A DNA stretch of 64,000 nucleotides from assembly GCA_903813345.2 (NCBI GenBank), contig CAIIXF020000012.1:21280184-21344183 (forward strand). Direction: 5' to 3'. Both the position numbers and the translations under genes were made by a program. The notes under the pieces are model-generated. The model made no database searches, was not told the origin of the DNA, and saw nothing but the letters and a program-made list of their open reading frames with translations. Shown piece by piece: positions 24,031-36,900 of the stretch (position 1 is its first letter; every line of letters begins with the position of its first letter). Origin of the DNA: Owenia fusiformis. Lineage: Eukaryota; Annelida; Polychaeta; Sabellida; Oweniidae.

Positions 24031-24690
24031 GCATTTTCTAGCGGGTGTGTTTAAAATGCAGAGCGCTGATTGGGCGCATTCTAGGATGCGCCATGGCGCG
24101 CCACATATACACTGTACATTGGGGTCAAGATTGCAGTTAAAAATCCCATTGAGGACCATTATAACGTTTCATTTCATAATATATTCACGGGCACAGATCT
24201 AGCTCAGCGAGACAGTGTCCAGTGTTCATTGGAGTCTTGTCTAGCTTGCAGTTACAAAATAAGCATACGGTGACCACACCGTTTTTGAGATAACTGAATC
24301 TGGAGAGAGCTACCACTGTAAAGCTACCTGTTTCAGAAAATTATTCTGCTCTACATAGTCTCAAAAATCACTCCGCCATCTCTAAAAATTCTGTTTCTAA
24401 CCAAACTTGTAAATGTTTACTGATAGATTAGTACTTACCCTATCGAGAATAAACCTTGATTCATTTATCAAACACTAGATGGCGCTGCGACGGGCCAGAA
24501 AAGGAGAAAAGGCTTTTTATACAGGAAACCAAATAACCAAACTATATTCTAATTTGTCAGGATTTTTACGCTAAATATACCGTGCGAAGGCGACCGACGG
24601 GAGCCGAGTGAACGAAGATGATTCCCCTTGTATGGCCATAGAATGTGACCGTTGGAAATAGACAAATTAAACTTAAACAAAGGGGACTTA

Positions 24691-25567
24691 CACTCCCCTC
24701 CATAAGTTTGGCAACCTTTTTTCCCCATTGAACTATGTGTTAAAGCCTCTTTACGTTTGAATTTTTATTTACTTAATCGGCGATGAAATAACTTATAATA
24801 TTAATGGAAACGTAACTTGACTTTATTTCCAATACCTCCCAATTTTTCTCAATTTTTTTCCTCAATTACAATAGGTCGAAAATTGATGATAAATTTGAGG
24901 ACTTTTTGAAAATCGTCATTCCCATGTAATCCAATGGGAAATGAAGGGTTCGGGGCAAATCAGAAATCAGGATATCTTTTCAGTAAAAGATTCAGCAAAA
25001 AAAAAATTTATATGGAAAATTGAATTGTCTAACTTTTTTGAACACTAAGTGTTTAGTTTATTTGATGAATATTAAAGTTAAAGCGCTTCAAAGTCATTTT
25101 TGAAAATAATTTTTCGCCTCCTGTTTTATTTCAATGGGAGAGGTTTTTTGAAAAACAATTTTGACTTTAAAGCCCTATAACTTTGTTGAACCTGAAGAAA
25201 CATATCAATTTTTTGTTAATTAAAGTTAGCAAATTCAATTGCCTGCCTAACTCGTATTTTTTGCAAGGACTCGGATGGATGGATATTCTGTCATATGACT
25301 TGCGGCAAACCTACCATTTCCCATTGGTTAACATGGGAATGTCGATTTTCAAAAATTCATCAAATTTATCATCAATTTTCGACCTATTGTAATTGAGGAA
25401 AAACACTGAGAAAATTTTGGAGGTATTGGAATTAAAGTCAAATTAAGTTTCCATCAATAGTATAAGTATTTTCATCGCAGGTTAAGTAAATAAAAATTCA
25501 AAGGTAAAGAGGCTTTAACACGTAGTTCAATGGGGGAAAAAGGTTGCCAAACTTATGGAGGGGAGTG
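24691..25567. mobile_element. Palindromic MITE family B, copy 1
   Basis: The terminus cactcccctccataagtttg and its inverse are flanked by TA (24689-24690, 25568-25569). Long inverted arms extend inward through the tcgaaaattgatgat block and its inverse near both ends. A 69-codon frame at 25183-25392 is shared with copy 2 but is only a by-product of the shared DNA. No transposase. Confidence 0.85.
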
Positions 25568-25642
25568 TAACATTGAGCAAGGTTTGATTGTGCTGGATGA
25601 CTGAGTTATTAGCATTTGTTTGGGTTACCTTTTTTGGCTCAT

Positions 25643-27481
25643 TTTGCCTCAGTATAGTTTTACTTTATTTCTCCAAATCGCACATACACACCAATTATCA
25701 AGCAATCAAAATCAACAAAACACGACGTCGATATACTAAATCTAGTGTTAATAAGCATAATAATCATGGACTCAAAGATCTATCAAACAATAATTTTTTC
25801 CTGTGTAGCCCAGATGATTGAAGTTCGACTAGTTTGTAATATGCATAATCGTTCAATACATCCCTGGCTGGTCGAAAAATGTTGAGTTTTTATCCTCGAG
25901 TCAGGGTTGGTCTGGGAAAACGACAGGATGGCTGCCAGCAAAATATATATAACAGTCGACTTTCTACAACAGTTGTTATGGAGCTAGTTTACACGCCTTT
26001 ATAGACATATTACAGAGTGTTAGAACAATCAGAAATAATCACGTTAATGACTGTGGCTACAACTCATGTTTACTACAATAAACAAAATAAATTGCTTGCA
26101 AATATGGCAGCGATGATACCATATCTTACTTGTGTTTCAGCATCGTGCTTTATTGTGCAGGCTACTACTTATTTTCCATGAAATATATTTGCCTTTTGGT
26201 ATGTTTGCATTTCTATTTAGGATCGACCACATAAGTAACTACACGAAAATACAGGTAGAATGGATGCAAATAATAATATTATAATCAGATCTAGAAGGCT
26301 TATTTACTTTAAGGATGGTTTTTATTGTTTGTTGGGGTTTGTTTATATTGATCTTTTCAAATGTTGCCATTGAACTTTAATATTAATATCAGAATACTTA
26401 AATGATTGACGAAGACTGGATTCGCGAATATCCTCGTTTCTCTACATTATAAAGGTTGACGTAAAATATGAGAAATAATGTAGAATCTTAGTTTCAATAC
26501 AATAGTTTGCTTTTGCTTCTACATGATAGCATGGGTTTTCAACTAGTTATCTTATTGAAAGCCCATCGGATTATCCTGCGCGCAGAGTCTAGTTATAAAC
26601 TACGAAGCTCTCTTTTAGGAAGTGAAGTCGAACGAATGCAAAGGGTACCATCGGATGATAGCTTCAACCACACTCTGGAGATATCTTTTTATCTTGCATC
26701 GCGCGATCAGATTAGTTCGATTACAAAGCAGCCTGCCCAACCAGAATGGTAATCGCAGGATGTCATCATTCGAAGCAGCTGGCCTATTCGAATTATCTGG
26801 TCATGGTTGCTTCATTTGTATCGTTATTTCTTCAAGAAACTGAGACAGAGGGTATTGGATGATCAAGGCCATCGTTTTCAAGAAAGGAACGCAGTATTTG
26901 ATACTTCATTCATATAAAAATGAACATAATACAGAATACAGAAATAGTTTGATCAATTAGTGCTTATGCTGCTAAGATGAGTCGATTGACTTGGGTGGTA
27001 TGGCCAGACAAACTACCTCAAATGTTACATTTTCAAAACATTTTTAACTGGCAGTATTCGCTTTCAAAACAGCAAAAATCTATCAATCAACATTTTGTTG
27101 TCTTACAATTGCAATTTCCGTAACTAGAGAACTGTTTTGTCGATTTGATTAAAAGTGTACCTGAACTGTACTTAGCATTGTTCTATTTGAATTTTTTGTT
27201 GTAAAATCTCTACTTTGTTTGTCGGTCGTTTGCCATTCTAGCACTCATCTCATCTTTATCTGTTTTCTTCTGGCGTTACTTCACGTGTCTTCAAGTATAA
27301 AGAGTGCGTTATATTTACCTGCGCCTGAGTCGGAACGGATTCAAGGGGTAGAGTCGGAAGGGACATTTCACATACTTGTCGGGGCAACCACATATCACCA
27401 CAAGTATATATAACCATTGGCTTTCAACAGAAGGCCCATGATATAACATATCAAGATAACAGTGTCAACGTTTTATATATA
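25643..27481. other. Intergenic stretch with a family C scrap
   Basis: A family C fragment lies at 26574-26655 (cgcgcagagtctagttataaac...aacgaatgcaaagggtac). No gene recognised; small open frames lack family features. Confidence 0.5.
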
Positions 27482-28496
27482 CGAGGGTGGTTCATAAAGT
27501 AAGGTGCATCCAAACAATATTAAATGTTCAGAGATGATAGCGTATGGGAATTGCAAACTTTCTGTGAATTTCATATCTCTTTATTTGGTGCAACCAAAAT
27601 TAGGGTAGGGCAGGTCGGAGTGTATTTTACATACATGCACATTACCCGCATGCATCGATTGTTGCTTTAAATAATACAAAATAGTATTTAATACATTCAA
27701 ACATGATGACATTTATTTCTAGTTGTGTCATCATAGTTTCTATGTTAACTGTGTGCTATAATGATGTCATAAGAGGCTGTTTGCATGAAATGTCATTGTG
27801 ACAGATAGACGCCAAATTACACACCTGGGTCAGAAAAATAGCCATTTTGGATAAAAATGGAAGGCCAACTAAGAATTAAACAAAGATGCTTGATAGAACA
27901 TTGTGTTTATCAAGGCAAATCACAACTAGAGTTGAGACAACGTTTTGGAGAGAAGGCATTTGCCAGAAAGAATGTGTACAGGTGGTACAAACACTTTCAA
28001 TCAACCCGACAATGCTCCATGCGATTTCTTCCTCTTTCCAAAACTCAAAGAAGGTCTGAAAGGCAGGCACTTCGTGGATGCTGAAGAAATGAAGAGGGCC
28101 GTTGATTCAGAGGTCAGAGCGCTCCCAACAGAAGCCTACACGGCAGCATTCACTTTAGGCTATGGATAGCCAGATATAAAAATGCATAATGTATGAAGGT
28201 GCCTACTTTGAAGGGAAATCAATCAGAGAGAGCTGAACAAAACATTGAAATTCAAATATTTCTACAAAATAAGCTACAAAATAAGCTCCAAAACTAGTGC
28301 ACTTGAAAATGACCTGCCTTACCAGCATCACAGGCACAGAAATATGTCTCATTCAAAGAGTTTTTGACTTTCAATGTTAAAAATTGTGGAGAACATTCCC
28401 CATTGTTGTGTTGTGGAGTGAATGGAATTTCTAAAAGAAATATTATATATTTTTGAAATGAGATCAAAGTGCACCTTACTTTATGAACCACTCTCG
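27482..28496 (+). mobile_element. Internally deleted mariner element
   Basis: Inverted ends cgagggtggttcataaagta and ctctcg-terminated inverse are flanked by TA (27480-27481 and 28497-28498). At 1015 bp it contains both ends of a mariner transposase frame with the middle missing, the usual structure of a deletion-derivative MITE. Confidence 0.88.
27857..28169 (+). pseudogene. Mariner transposase N- and C-terminal ends joined by deletion
   Basis: The frame starting at 27857 (MEGQLRIKQRCLIEHCVYQG) looks like the first helix-turn-helix of a mariner transposase and extends about 50 codons to RWYKHF. A different frame then carries NAPCDFFLFPKLKEGLKGR, the C-terminal end of the catalytic domain, running to a stop after about 50 codons. 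The junction near 28005 changes frame, and the catalytic core with the first two acidic residues is gone. Non-functional. Confidence 0.8.
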
Positions 28497-28885
28497 TATA
28501 CCCTGTTTCTTGCATTTAGCATTCTAAATTCTAATGAAACTGATACCACGCTGGCGAATAAACCACATATTAAAATTAAACGCGATGCAAGTTCAGAAGC
28601 CTAAAATGTGTTGAACTTAATAAGTCGATAATCATTATCTGAGAATCAAAGCTTATGATCTTTTTCGAGTCTGTCAATCAATGCCGAGACAAGTCTTCAC
28701 AATAAAATATGAATAATGCCGTGAAATAAATGAACTTTAATTAATAGTTGATAATTAACGTACGGATTTACCAAATGTTTGACTAATTATACACTGATGT
28801 TTTGATCATGCCATATCAGTAACAATTGTGGTATAATTACCCTAAATCCGTGCTGCAAAATATACGAAACTGTAACAACGTTTGA

Positions 28886-29800
28886 AATATGAATATGACA
28901 AAGCAACCCAATCAAGGCTTTTAACAATGAATATGACAAAGCAACCCAATCAAGGCTTTTAACAATGAATATGCCAAAGCAACCCAATTAAGGCTTTTAA
29001 CAATGAATATACCAAAGCAACCCAATTAAGGCTTTTAACAATGAATATACCAAAGCAACCCAATCAAGGCTTTTAACAATGAATATACCAAAGCAACCCA
29101 ATTAAGGCTTTTAACAATGAATATACCAAAGCAACCCAATCAAGGCTTTTAACAATGAATATGCCAAAGCAACCCAATTAAGGCTTTTAACAATGAATAT
29201 ACCAAAGCAACCCAATTAAGGCTTTTAACAATGAATATACCAAAGCAACCCAATCAAGGCTTTTAACAATGAATATGCCAAAGCAACCCAATCAAGGCTT
29301 TTAACAATGAATATGCCAAAGCAACCCAATTAAGGCTTTTAACAATGAATATACCAAAGCAACCCAATCAAGGCTTTTAACAATGAATATGCCAAAGCAA
29401 CCCAATTAAGGCTTTTAACAATGAATATACCAAAGCAACCCAATTAAGGCTTTTAACAATGAATATACCAAAGCAACCCAATCAAGGCTTTTAACAATGA
29501 ATATGACAAAGCAACCAAATCAAGGCTTTTAACAATGAAAATTTGACAAAGCAACCAAACCAAGGCATTTAACAATGAATATGCCAAAGCAATCCAATCA
29601 AGGCATTTAACAATGGATATGCCAAAGCAACCCAATCAAGGCATTTAACAATGAATATGCCAAAGCAATCCAATCAAGGCATTTAACAATGAATATGCCA
29701 AAGCAATCCAATCAAGGCATTTAACAATGAATATGCCAAAGCAATCCAATCAAGGCATTTAACAATGGATATGCCAAAGCAACCCAATCAAGGCTTTTGA
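28886..29800 (+). repeat. 38-bp minisatellite, about 24 copies
   Basis: Unit aatgaatatg-ccaaagcaaccc-aat(c/t)aaggcttttaac. Variant positions (gac/gcc/acc and aatc/aatt) alternate in a patterned way in the first two thirds; the last third has aaggcattt and aatcc variants. No CRISPR features: the copies abut without unique spacers. Confidence 0.95.
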
Positions 29801-31021
29801 CATCAGCAACATGTTTTTAATGAATGAGTGAAATTTAGGTTAGAACCAATCATGATATCGCAAGGGTAATTCTTAATGCTCTGGTCATGCCTAGTTATAG
29901 CAGTGACGTCAATTTCATGGGAATGCCCAGGGACTACATTACCTTGTAGCTCCATTGAGGAAATCTACACATCCAGGACGGCGATCTCCAATGGAAGTTA
30001 GAGTCAATGTTGAGACATGTGGAAAGTGAACCTCGTGTGAACACCCGATGATCGACGCGTTGCGTCTTTTCTTTTTACTTTCCTCGTCACTTCACCGAGG
30101 CTGTTATTATGCACGTCAGGACATAGCTTTTGAATTACAATTGCATGTGTAGATTTTACTAACATAAACAAACGTTTTTACATTTGTGATCTATTACCAT
30201 GTTACGGAGACTGAACAGTCATTTTACCGGCTACCCATCTGTCGGTGTATGCACATGGATACCCCCTCCCCTTACAAAGGCATTGATGGCGATTGCTACA
30301 TAGACTGTGGATTGACACTTTTATAGTGATATGATAGTGACCTTATAGCTTAATTAGTCGGAAATGTATGACTGGTGAATTTGTTAAATCAAAGAGACTC
30401 TACTCTTGGTTGGTAAAGGGACTTCTGATCGCTAAAATTTTAGAGGGAGTGTACTTCAAAATAATTGTTAGTCACAATATTAGAATGATAATGCGACTTT
30501 AAAATACAAACAATTCGAAAGTCATTGGTGTGTATGAGATTTGCGTGACATTATTGTATTTGACGGGTGTCAGTTGTAAACTATCGGTTTCCCCACTACA
30601 GAGATCATGAAATTGATATCGTAAATTAAATTTCGGTTATATACAACGTGGTATGTGAACTATGTTCCAAATGCATTTTAGATGCCATGTTCTTTATCAA
30701 ATATGAATTAAAACGCATGAACTAGTTTTAATAATTTGGAAAGAAAAGTTTACGTGTTGATGCGAAACTTAGCGAGAATAAAACAAGGTAGGCAGAGAGG
30801 CTGACATACTTTTGACAATTTTTTACATATAATTTGATATCTTTAACAACTCATAAATAGACATGCGATTTCCCCAAAATAAAATACTCGAACTCTGGTC
30901 TTGGATTTTAGAAGTTACGAGCCATGGAACCATATGGGGCAGACTATTCTAAAAATGTTAACTTTTTTGAAACATATGAAAATCATGGCTGCTACTAATC
31001 TGTGCCCTATGTCATCGCTAA
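29801..31021. other. Intergenic stretch, no gene seen
   Basis: No coding or repeat structure recognised. Confidence 0.5.
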
Positions 31022-31808
31022 AAGATATGGCGAACTGAATTCAACATTGTTTTTCTCTTAAACCAATTATTGAAAACATCCTGTAAAAACACGGCCCTTT
31101 ATGTAATGGTCACTGATTGACAACAATTTAATGCGAAAATTATTTAAATATATTTTTAAATTACCAGCTTAGTATGGCGATAGACACGAGTATAATGATT
31201 CCCGTTGTGACTAACGTGAAAGGATCGGTATCGATCTATGGTGAACTGAATTCAACAATGTTTTTCTCCTAAACGACGTACCAATTATTGAAAACATTCT
31301 GTAAAAATCACGGTATTTTATATGTAATGTTGACTGATTAACAACAATTTAATGCAAAAATTATTTAGAAATATTTTATATAACTGTTTTTGTTAACATT
31401 TTTTGATCTTTAGTGCAATTGTTTTTTGTTCCTTTCTACCAATTGTTGAGAATGAAATAAAATGTCTTTCCGAACCTTGTTGGAACAAAATAACATACAG
31501 TACACAACATTTTCTTAGACCTCTCAATATTATATTTATACAAAGGAAAATTTGGTTGATTTAACAAAAAGTTCCAATGAGGTTCGGATAGATGTTTCAT
31601 TTCATTCGGAAAATATGATACCAAGCACAAAAGAAGTATCTGATATGTTTTCTAAAACATTATAGAGAAATGTATATATTATATATTTTTCAAATTAAAT
31701 TGTTACCATTCAAAAGGTTGATGATTGACGATGTGTAAAATTTTCAGAATTTGCTGATGACTGGTTTGTGAGAAACATGTGTTTAATTCAGTTCGCCATA
31801 TCGATACC
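31022..31808. mobile_element. Family A inverted-repeat element (copy 3)
   Basis: Left gatatggcgaactgaattca; right inverse ending ttcgccatatcgatacc at 31808. The left end is doubled: a second start (ggtatcgatctatggtg) at about 31226 continues into sequence nearly identical to copy 2. Confidence 0.7.
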
Positions 31809-33780
31809 AGTGTTTTGAGTATTTCATCGACGGTAAACCGATCAACATGATCAACGTCCTTTGTGAATACTGTCGTTATACTTTACGGGAGCAGATTTTG
31901 TATTTGTATTATAAATCCCAACATCAACATCAGGGATCTCTTTACACAAGCTGGACACGTTAAATTCCTTACTCGCGTTGATTTGACGTGATTTTGCATA
32001 CTGTATAGTATTTGTGTTTTATGTAGATTGTGGCCCCTGGTGGCTTGAATGTTTGGATTGGAAGTATAGTGATTAAAAATTAAAATGCATTTAGTCCAGA
32101 AAGGGCCAAGCAAATGTACAAAAATTTACTTCTTGATTTTAAGTTGTCTTTATATTGTCATTGTTTTTATTTTCATTTCATACTCTTCAAGTTAACGATG
32201 GTCTCAACACAATGCACTGGGTAAATGCGATGTCATCTAGTAAAAAGGCATGTACAACTGAAAAAAATTCCAAAAGTAGAAATAAACATGTTTTTATGTT
32301 ACAAGAACATCGTTTGCAATTTTTGATAATTAACGAGCTATACGAGGAGGGGATGCTAGTACATTCAGTCAGTAAGAACCTAAGAGCTACTCGAAGTTAC
32401 TTGCGTAATCATTACCATACATACATGTGGGTGGTTTAAAGACACATTCAGTCACATTTGCTCTGCGGCGGTCGTACGGCGGCTGTAGCTTCATCAAATA
32501 GATATAGAAAATCGACATCGAACTACTTATCCCTAAATTTTATGCTGCATATTTATCTCGATTTTGGGAAGCTGTGGCCTCCGTACGGTTGTCCTAGATC
32601 AAATGTGACTGCGGCAATCAAAGCTATGAAGATAAGTTTTTGGTCTCAAACATATTTCTTCATCAACATTTAGAAATATAGATTAAATTCACATAAAGCA
32701 CATAATAAATACTATAAAAATATTTACGAAAACAGATCAAGTTTATTATCATATTATATATTATGCCGTCTTATATACATTACAATCATTGCTATTTAAA
32801 CGACTACAATTAAAGTCCTATTAACAATTTTAAAATTACATAATTACAAATAATTATATGAACAATTATACAATTCGTGCATTTGAATTCACAGTTCTTA
32901 ATCTATATGTCGTTGTTAGCATGTATACTTTATCTAACAAGAAATATTGGGTTCATGCCCAACATATTTCATCTTGAGTCATATATTATTCCATATCAAA
33001 AATTTGATGGACGTCCCCTTTTCAATAGATTTCGAACCGCACTTATAGCTTAATAGGGAATCATGGTATTACTTGGCCTAAAGTCATATTGCTATCCAAT
33101 CAACCGTATAAACATGCTAGTTTAGAGGAGAAACAAATTCTTGGTGAAAAGAACATTAGGATTGATCGATGAAATACACATTTCTATACGTATAAGTACA
33201 CCTTTTTGCGAAACACCAGCGTTCAATTCACTTATACTCATAACGTATATGCATAAACATAAGTTGTGCCTTCACTTATGAGCGAAATCTCACTATCATT
33301 TAGAGCTTCGTCTTAATACTAAGCTCTGACAACCAGAGTATTTTGGTGAAATAACACAGTCATTCTACATTACCCGGAGTCATGACAAGCAATATCTCCG
33401 CGTGACACACTACCATTGATATACCCCCGCCATATCAATGAACTATACTGTCATTTACAAATCGTATGCCGATGAAATTCGGACACTGGTATCATTCCGG
33501 TACATTTGCTAGTCATAATGTGATGCGTGTGCGATCTAGCAAACTCCATTATATTTGTCCTGAACAATCTACTGCCCCCTGTCCTGCTTGTAGATTATTG
33601 GAAGAACTGATTTGCGCCAACGATCAGGTCTCGTCTACATTACAATAAATTAAAGTTCATCCCGAGTCACCATTGTGACCTGGCAAGATGTCTCACATCC
33701 CGAAAATCGCAGAAATGTGTGTTCCCATAGTGACCTTAATTTGATCTATGCATCACGTGAAGGTCAACATGCCGCGCCAT
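31809..33780. other. 3' flank of the canonical Lhx1/5 gene
   Basis: Contains the probable 3' UTR of the minus-strand gene adjoining 33781. Nothing else recognised; the small frames around 32155-32673 have no family features. Confidence 0.5.
32742..32747 (-). terminator. Candidate poly(A) signal AATAAA for canonical Lhx1/5
   Basis: TTTATT on plus, AATAAA on minus; the nearest clear hexamer I found past the stop, about 1.03 kb downstream. Chance occurrence is quite possible. Confidence 0.2.
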
Positions 33781-33983
33781 CTATCGCCATTGTTCTGAAC
33801 TCGCTGGTGATGGTTGGTGGCTAAGACTTGGAGGGAAATTTCCGCCTAATGACTGGAGCGAGCGGAGAGGGCCGTTTATAAACTGCATATTGTCTGTACT
33901 GGAGGAAACGGGTGGAAGTAGTGGTTCCGGACTAGGTGACGAGGTGGGTGGCGTCATATCATTATAATTGAAACGCCCCATTC
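33781..33983 (-). CDS. lhx1/5: Lhx1/5 exon 6, C-terminal tail and stop
   Basis: Acceptor tgtttttag; frame [19 protein letters not shown] to ...SSEQWR, TAG at 33781-33783. [17 protein letters not shown] gives a Pro/Ser-rich, probably unstructured tail of activation-domain type. This tail is absent from the last exon of the downstream paralogue. Confidence 0.9.
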
Positions 33984-36900
33984 CTAAAAACAAAGGATAC
34001 AGTTTTAAATTATATCTATTTTACCAGTTTAATCTTGAAGTAATATTGATATTCTAAGATAAAACGTAGGCAGTACGTTCACGCCAATTTAAACTAGTTT
34101 TTAAACATGTATAATAAGAATTTTTACAGATCAATTCTACAGAGGTCATTTTGCCCAGGATGAGCAAGTGCAAAGGCATAATAAATTACAAGGTGGTAAA
34201 AACAGAATCCCTTACGCCATTTTCCTCATATCTTTGTCATTTTTAGAAATGACTTCCTGACATTTTACACATTTGTACATCATTCAATTTCCTACCAGCT
34301 TTACTGACCATCAAATTGATAGTCACAATGTTAAAGCACTTTAAAGAACATGCACCAGTGACCACTATCGCGCTGTAGGCAAATCTGCACGTCGTCGAAA
34401 ATGTCCCTACCTGTAGGGATACGGCAAAGATAGAGTGTATGAGAATAACCTCAGGACAACTGCATACCTCAAAAGTGAGATCATCCTTGCCATTCAGACC
34501 ATACCTGCTGAGGAATGCATTTGGGTCATTGACAACTGTGCAGGTTTGCGTACAGCGCGATAATTTCCTAAAATGACAAAGCTATGAGGAAAATGCAGGG
34601 TTTCCTTTTAATGACCACCCTGTACTTAAAGCTAGTATCAGATCTAGCAAAGAGTAGTCAGAAGCATACAAAAGTTTTGGACAAAAATGTTTCAATTTTA
34701 GAATATTTTGGACTCATGTCATTCCTTGTCATGTCTTTTCTAAAAGTTCACAAAATGTACAGGGTGGTCCAAAAAAGTGAACCCCTGCAACAGGCTATAT
34801 TTTCCTTAATACATGCATGGATTTGCTCATATTATCACATCTTGTAGAGAAAGGTCTAAAATATTTGTTGACACCATAATTTATTCTCAGTCTTGAATTT
34901 CGAAGAAATTACAAGACTTAAACAAACATGCCTCAAATTAGATTTTGTGCAAAATTTTACCAATGTGATTGACGAAAATTGTTGATACACATTAGATGAT
35001 CCTAAAAAAGCTTTCAGTGAGAGATTGTAAGGTTAAACCCTACCATATGACAAATGGGACACTATTTGAGTATTTCACACTTTTATTGACCATTTTGAAG
35101 CTGTTTTAACCATTCAACAGTTTAGAGGCATGTTATAATTACCTACACAAACGGGTAGAGGGGGCAAAGTTACCCCTTGTGACCCAAAATCTGGGTTATG
35201 TTGCGATTTCACTGGAGATGTTCTCGTCTTTGAAAACATTGAACATTTCTTTTGATCACAATACCTTTGCAACTAACAGAGGTAGGATGCTAATTTCACA
35301 TCATATTGTGTGGGATTCAAAACCAAAGTCAGAAAACATTAGGTTTCCCGGACTCCGGCTTAAAAGATTTCCATGGGAAGATTGCTGAAGGGTTGAAGAA
35401 TCGCAGATATATAATACTATGTAGCCGGTTGCAAGGGTTCACTTTTTTGGACCACCCTGTATACTTTGTTTGAGGAAAACTAAAGATTTTTACAATAATG
35501 CATTCATTTTTCATCCTTACATGTATGGTTACCATTTTTATTATTTGGGAGAATTTAAACAACATTCCCCCCGTTTTTGCTATTTGAAACTTAACCAACT
35601 TCACCAATCTATAACATATCACAGACATTTTGGGAGATAATACATTTGAGATTGTAAGGAATATATTGGAGGGTCAACTGTATGTTGCTTGTAATTTTGT
35701 CACTTTTACAGGTCTGATTCTCTCTTTATATATATCTTGCTTGTATTGCGTTGTTGTGGTAACGACCGTCACACCAAACTGGTTCTCAAAACGTCCTCCC
35801 CCCGCCATTAAATAGTAAAACGAGCTGTGGTTGTGGTAAAATATCGTTTCAATAATTTAAATCCAAGAAGTGCTCCACAAGTCCCTTGTAGGATTGAAGT
35901 ACGGCGAAATTTTTGAGCAAATTCGAACTTCTGGAGCACTTCTGGAGTGGTAGAGTATACATTTGCAGTTTCGACTTACCAGAGGGGTTCATTCCTGGTT
36001 CTAGCTGAGTTTGGCCACCTGGACCGAACCCATGTAGGTAGTCCATGTTTCCGCCTATATCCCTCGGGTCCCTCGGAGGACACGGGTAGTAATCTCCTTG
36101 GGGTGGGGGACCTTGGCCGTAAAATTCGGGACTACTTTCTGTAAAGTAGTGCACAAATATAATATGTTTGGAAATGTTGTTAAAAAATTGAGGGTTATGT
36201 CAAAAATCTTTGTATAGCCTTTGATTTATGTTATCGATTTCATGGTGTCCAACGCGTTCTGTATCATAATGATATACGTCGTTACAATTATCCAAACATA
36301 TAAATAATACATAGTAGATAAAATACGTACCTGGGTAGTAATCTATCCCATTCGGGCCCAACATTTCCATGTCTCCGAACTCGAGAGCTCCACCAAGAGC
36401 CCGCATTCTACGCGAAGCCCGGAAGAAATGTCTCCTGGCACCGTACGCGCTTAGCTGTTTCATACGTCTCTCTTTAGAACGGCGATTTTGGAACCACACC
36501 TGAAAATACACAAGTAAAGGAATCAAAACAGTATGAAAGTGCTATAGGCTTGGGGCATATACTTACTGGTTAATATGACTAAGTTACTATATGATTCATG
36601 CTCAATCAGTCTACACTGTTGCTAACTATTTGCATATGCGTTGTATCATTTTTACGTCTTTATTATTTTTAATAATTTATAAAGCTAGGACGAACAAGAA
36701 CGAACTATTTCAAAACGTATTCAAAATGTCATAGTTAACATGATATGTTATATATGTTTTATAAGATCCTATTGCTCAAGTGACAAGTTGTTCAGTGTAT
36801 AAGGCACGTGTATCTACATAATCATTATACGATCGCCAGCATTTCTCTATTATTCACTGTCTGGGTTATAGGAACATCACAATAGAAATTGAAAGAGCCC

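Larger units (their letters stand above)
22798..25642. mobile_element. Family C mariner-type element with nested insertions
   Basis: The left end cagggtgagcccaaaaagg lies after TA. The right side has the inverse gtttgggttaccttttttgg followed by a degraded tip (ctcattttg instead of ctcaccctg). It contains family A copy 2 and palindromic MITE copy B1. The right tip has decayed, so the boundary is approximate. Confidence 0.55.
33984..35979. other. Intron 5 of canonical Lhx1/5
   Basis: GT-AG intron of 1996 bp; more than half of it is two neighbouring TA-flanked MITEs (34189-34622 and 34760-35459). Confidence 0.85.

Noticed and set aside
25183-25392. A 69-codon protein apparently conserved between 25183-25392 and 38931-39140
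   Set aside because: The similarity is at DNA level throughout the palindromic MITE, including non-coding parts, and the third copy lacks the frame.
28886-29800. CRISPR-like array
   Set aside because: Units abut directly with no unique spacers, and the genome is eukaryotic; it is a minisatellite. The same holds for 54041-54623.
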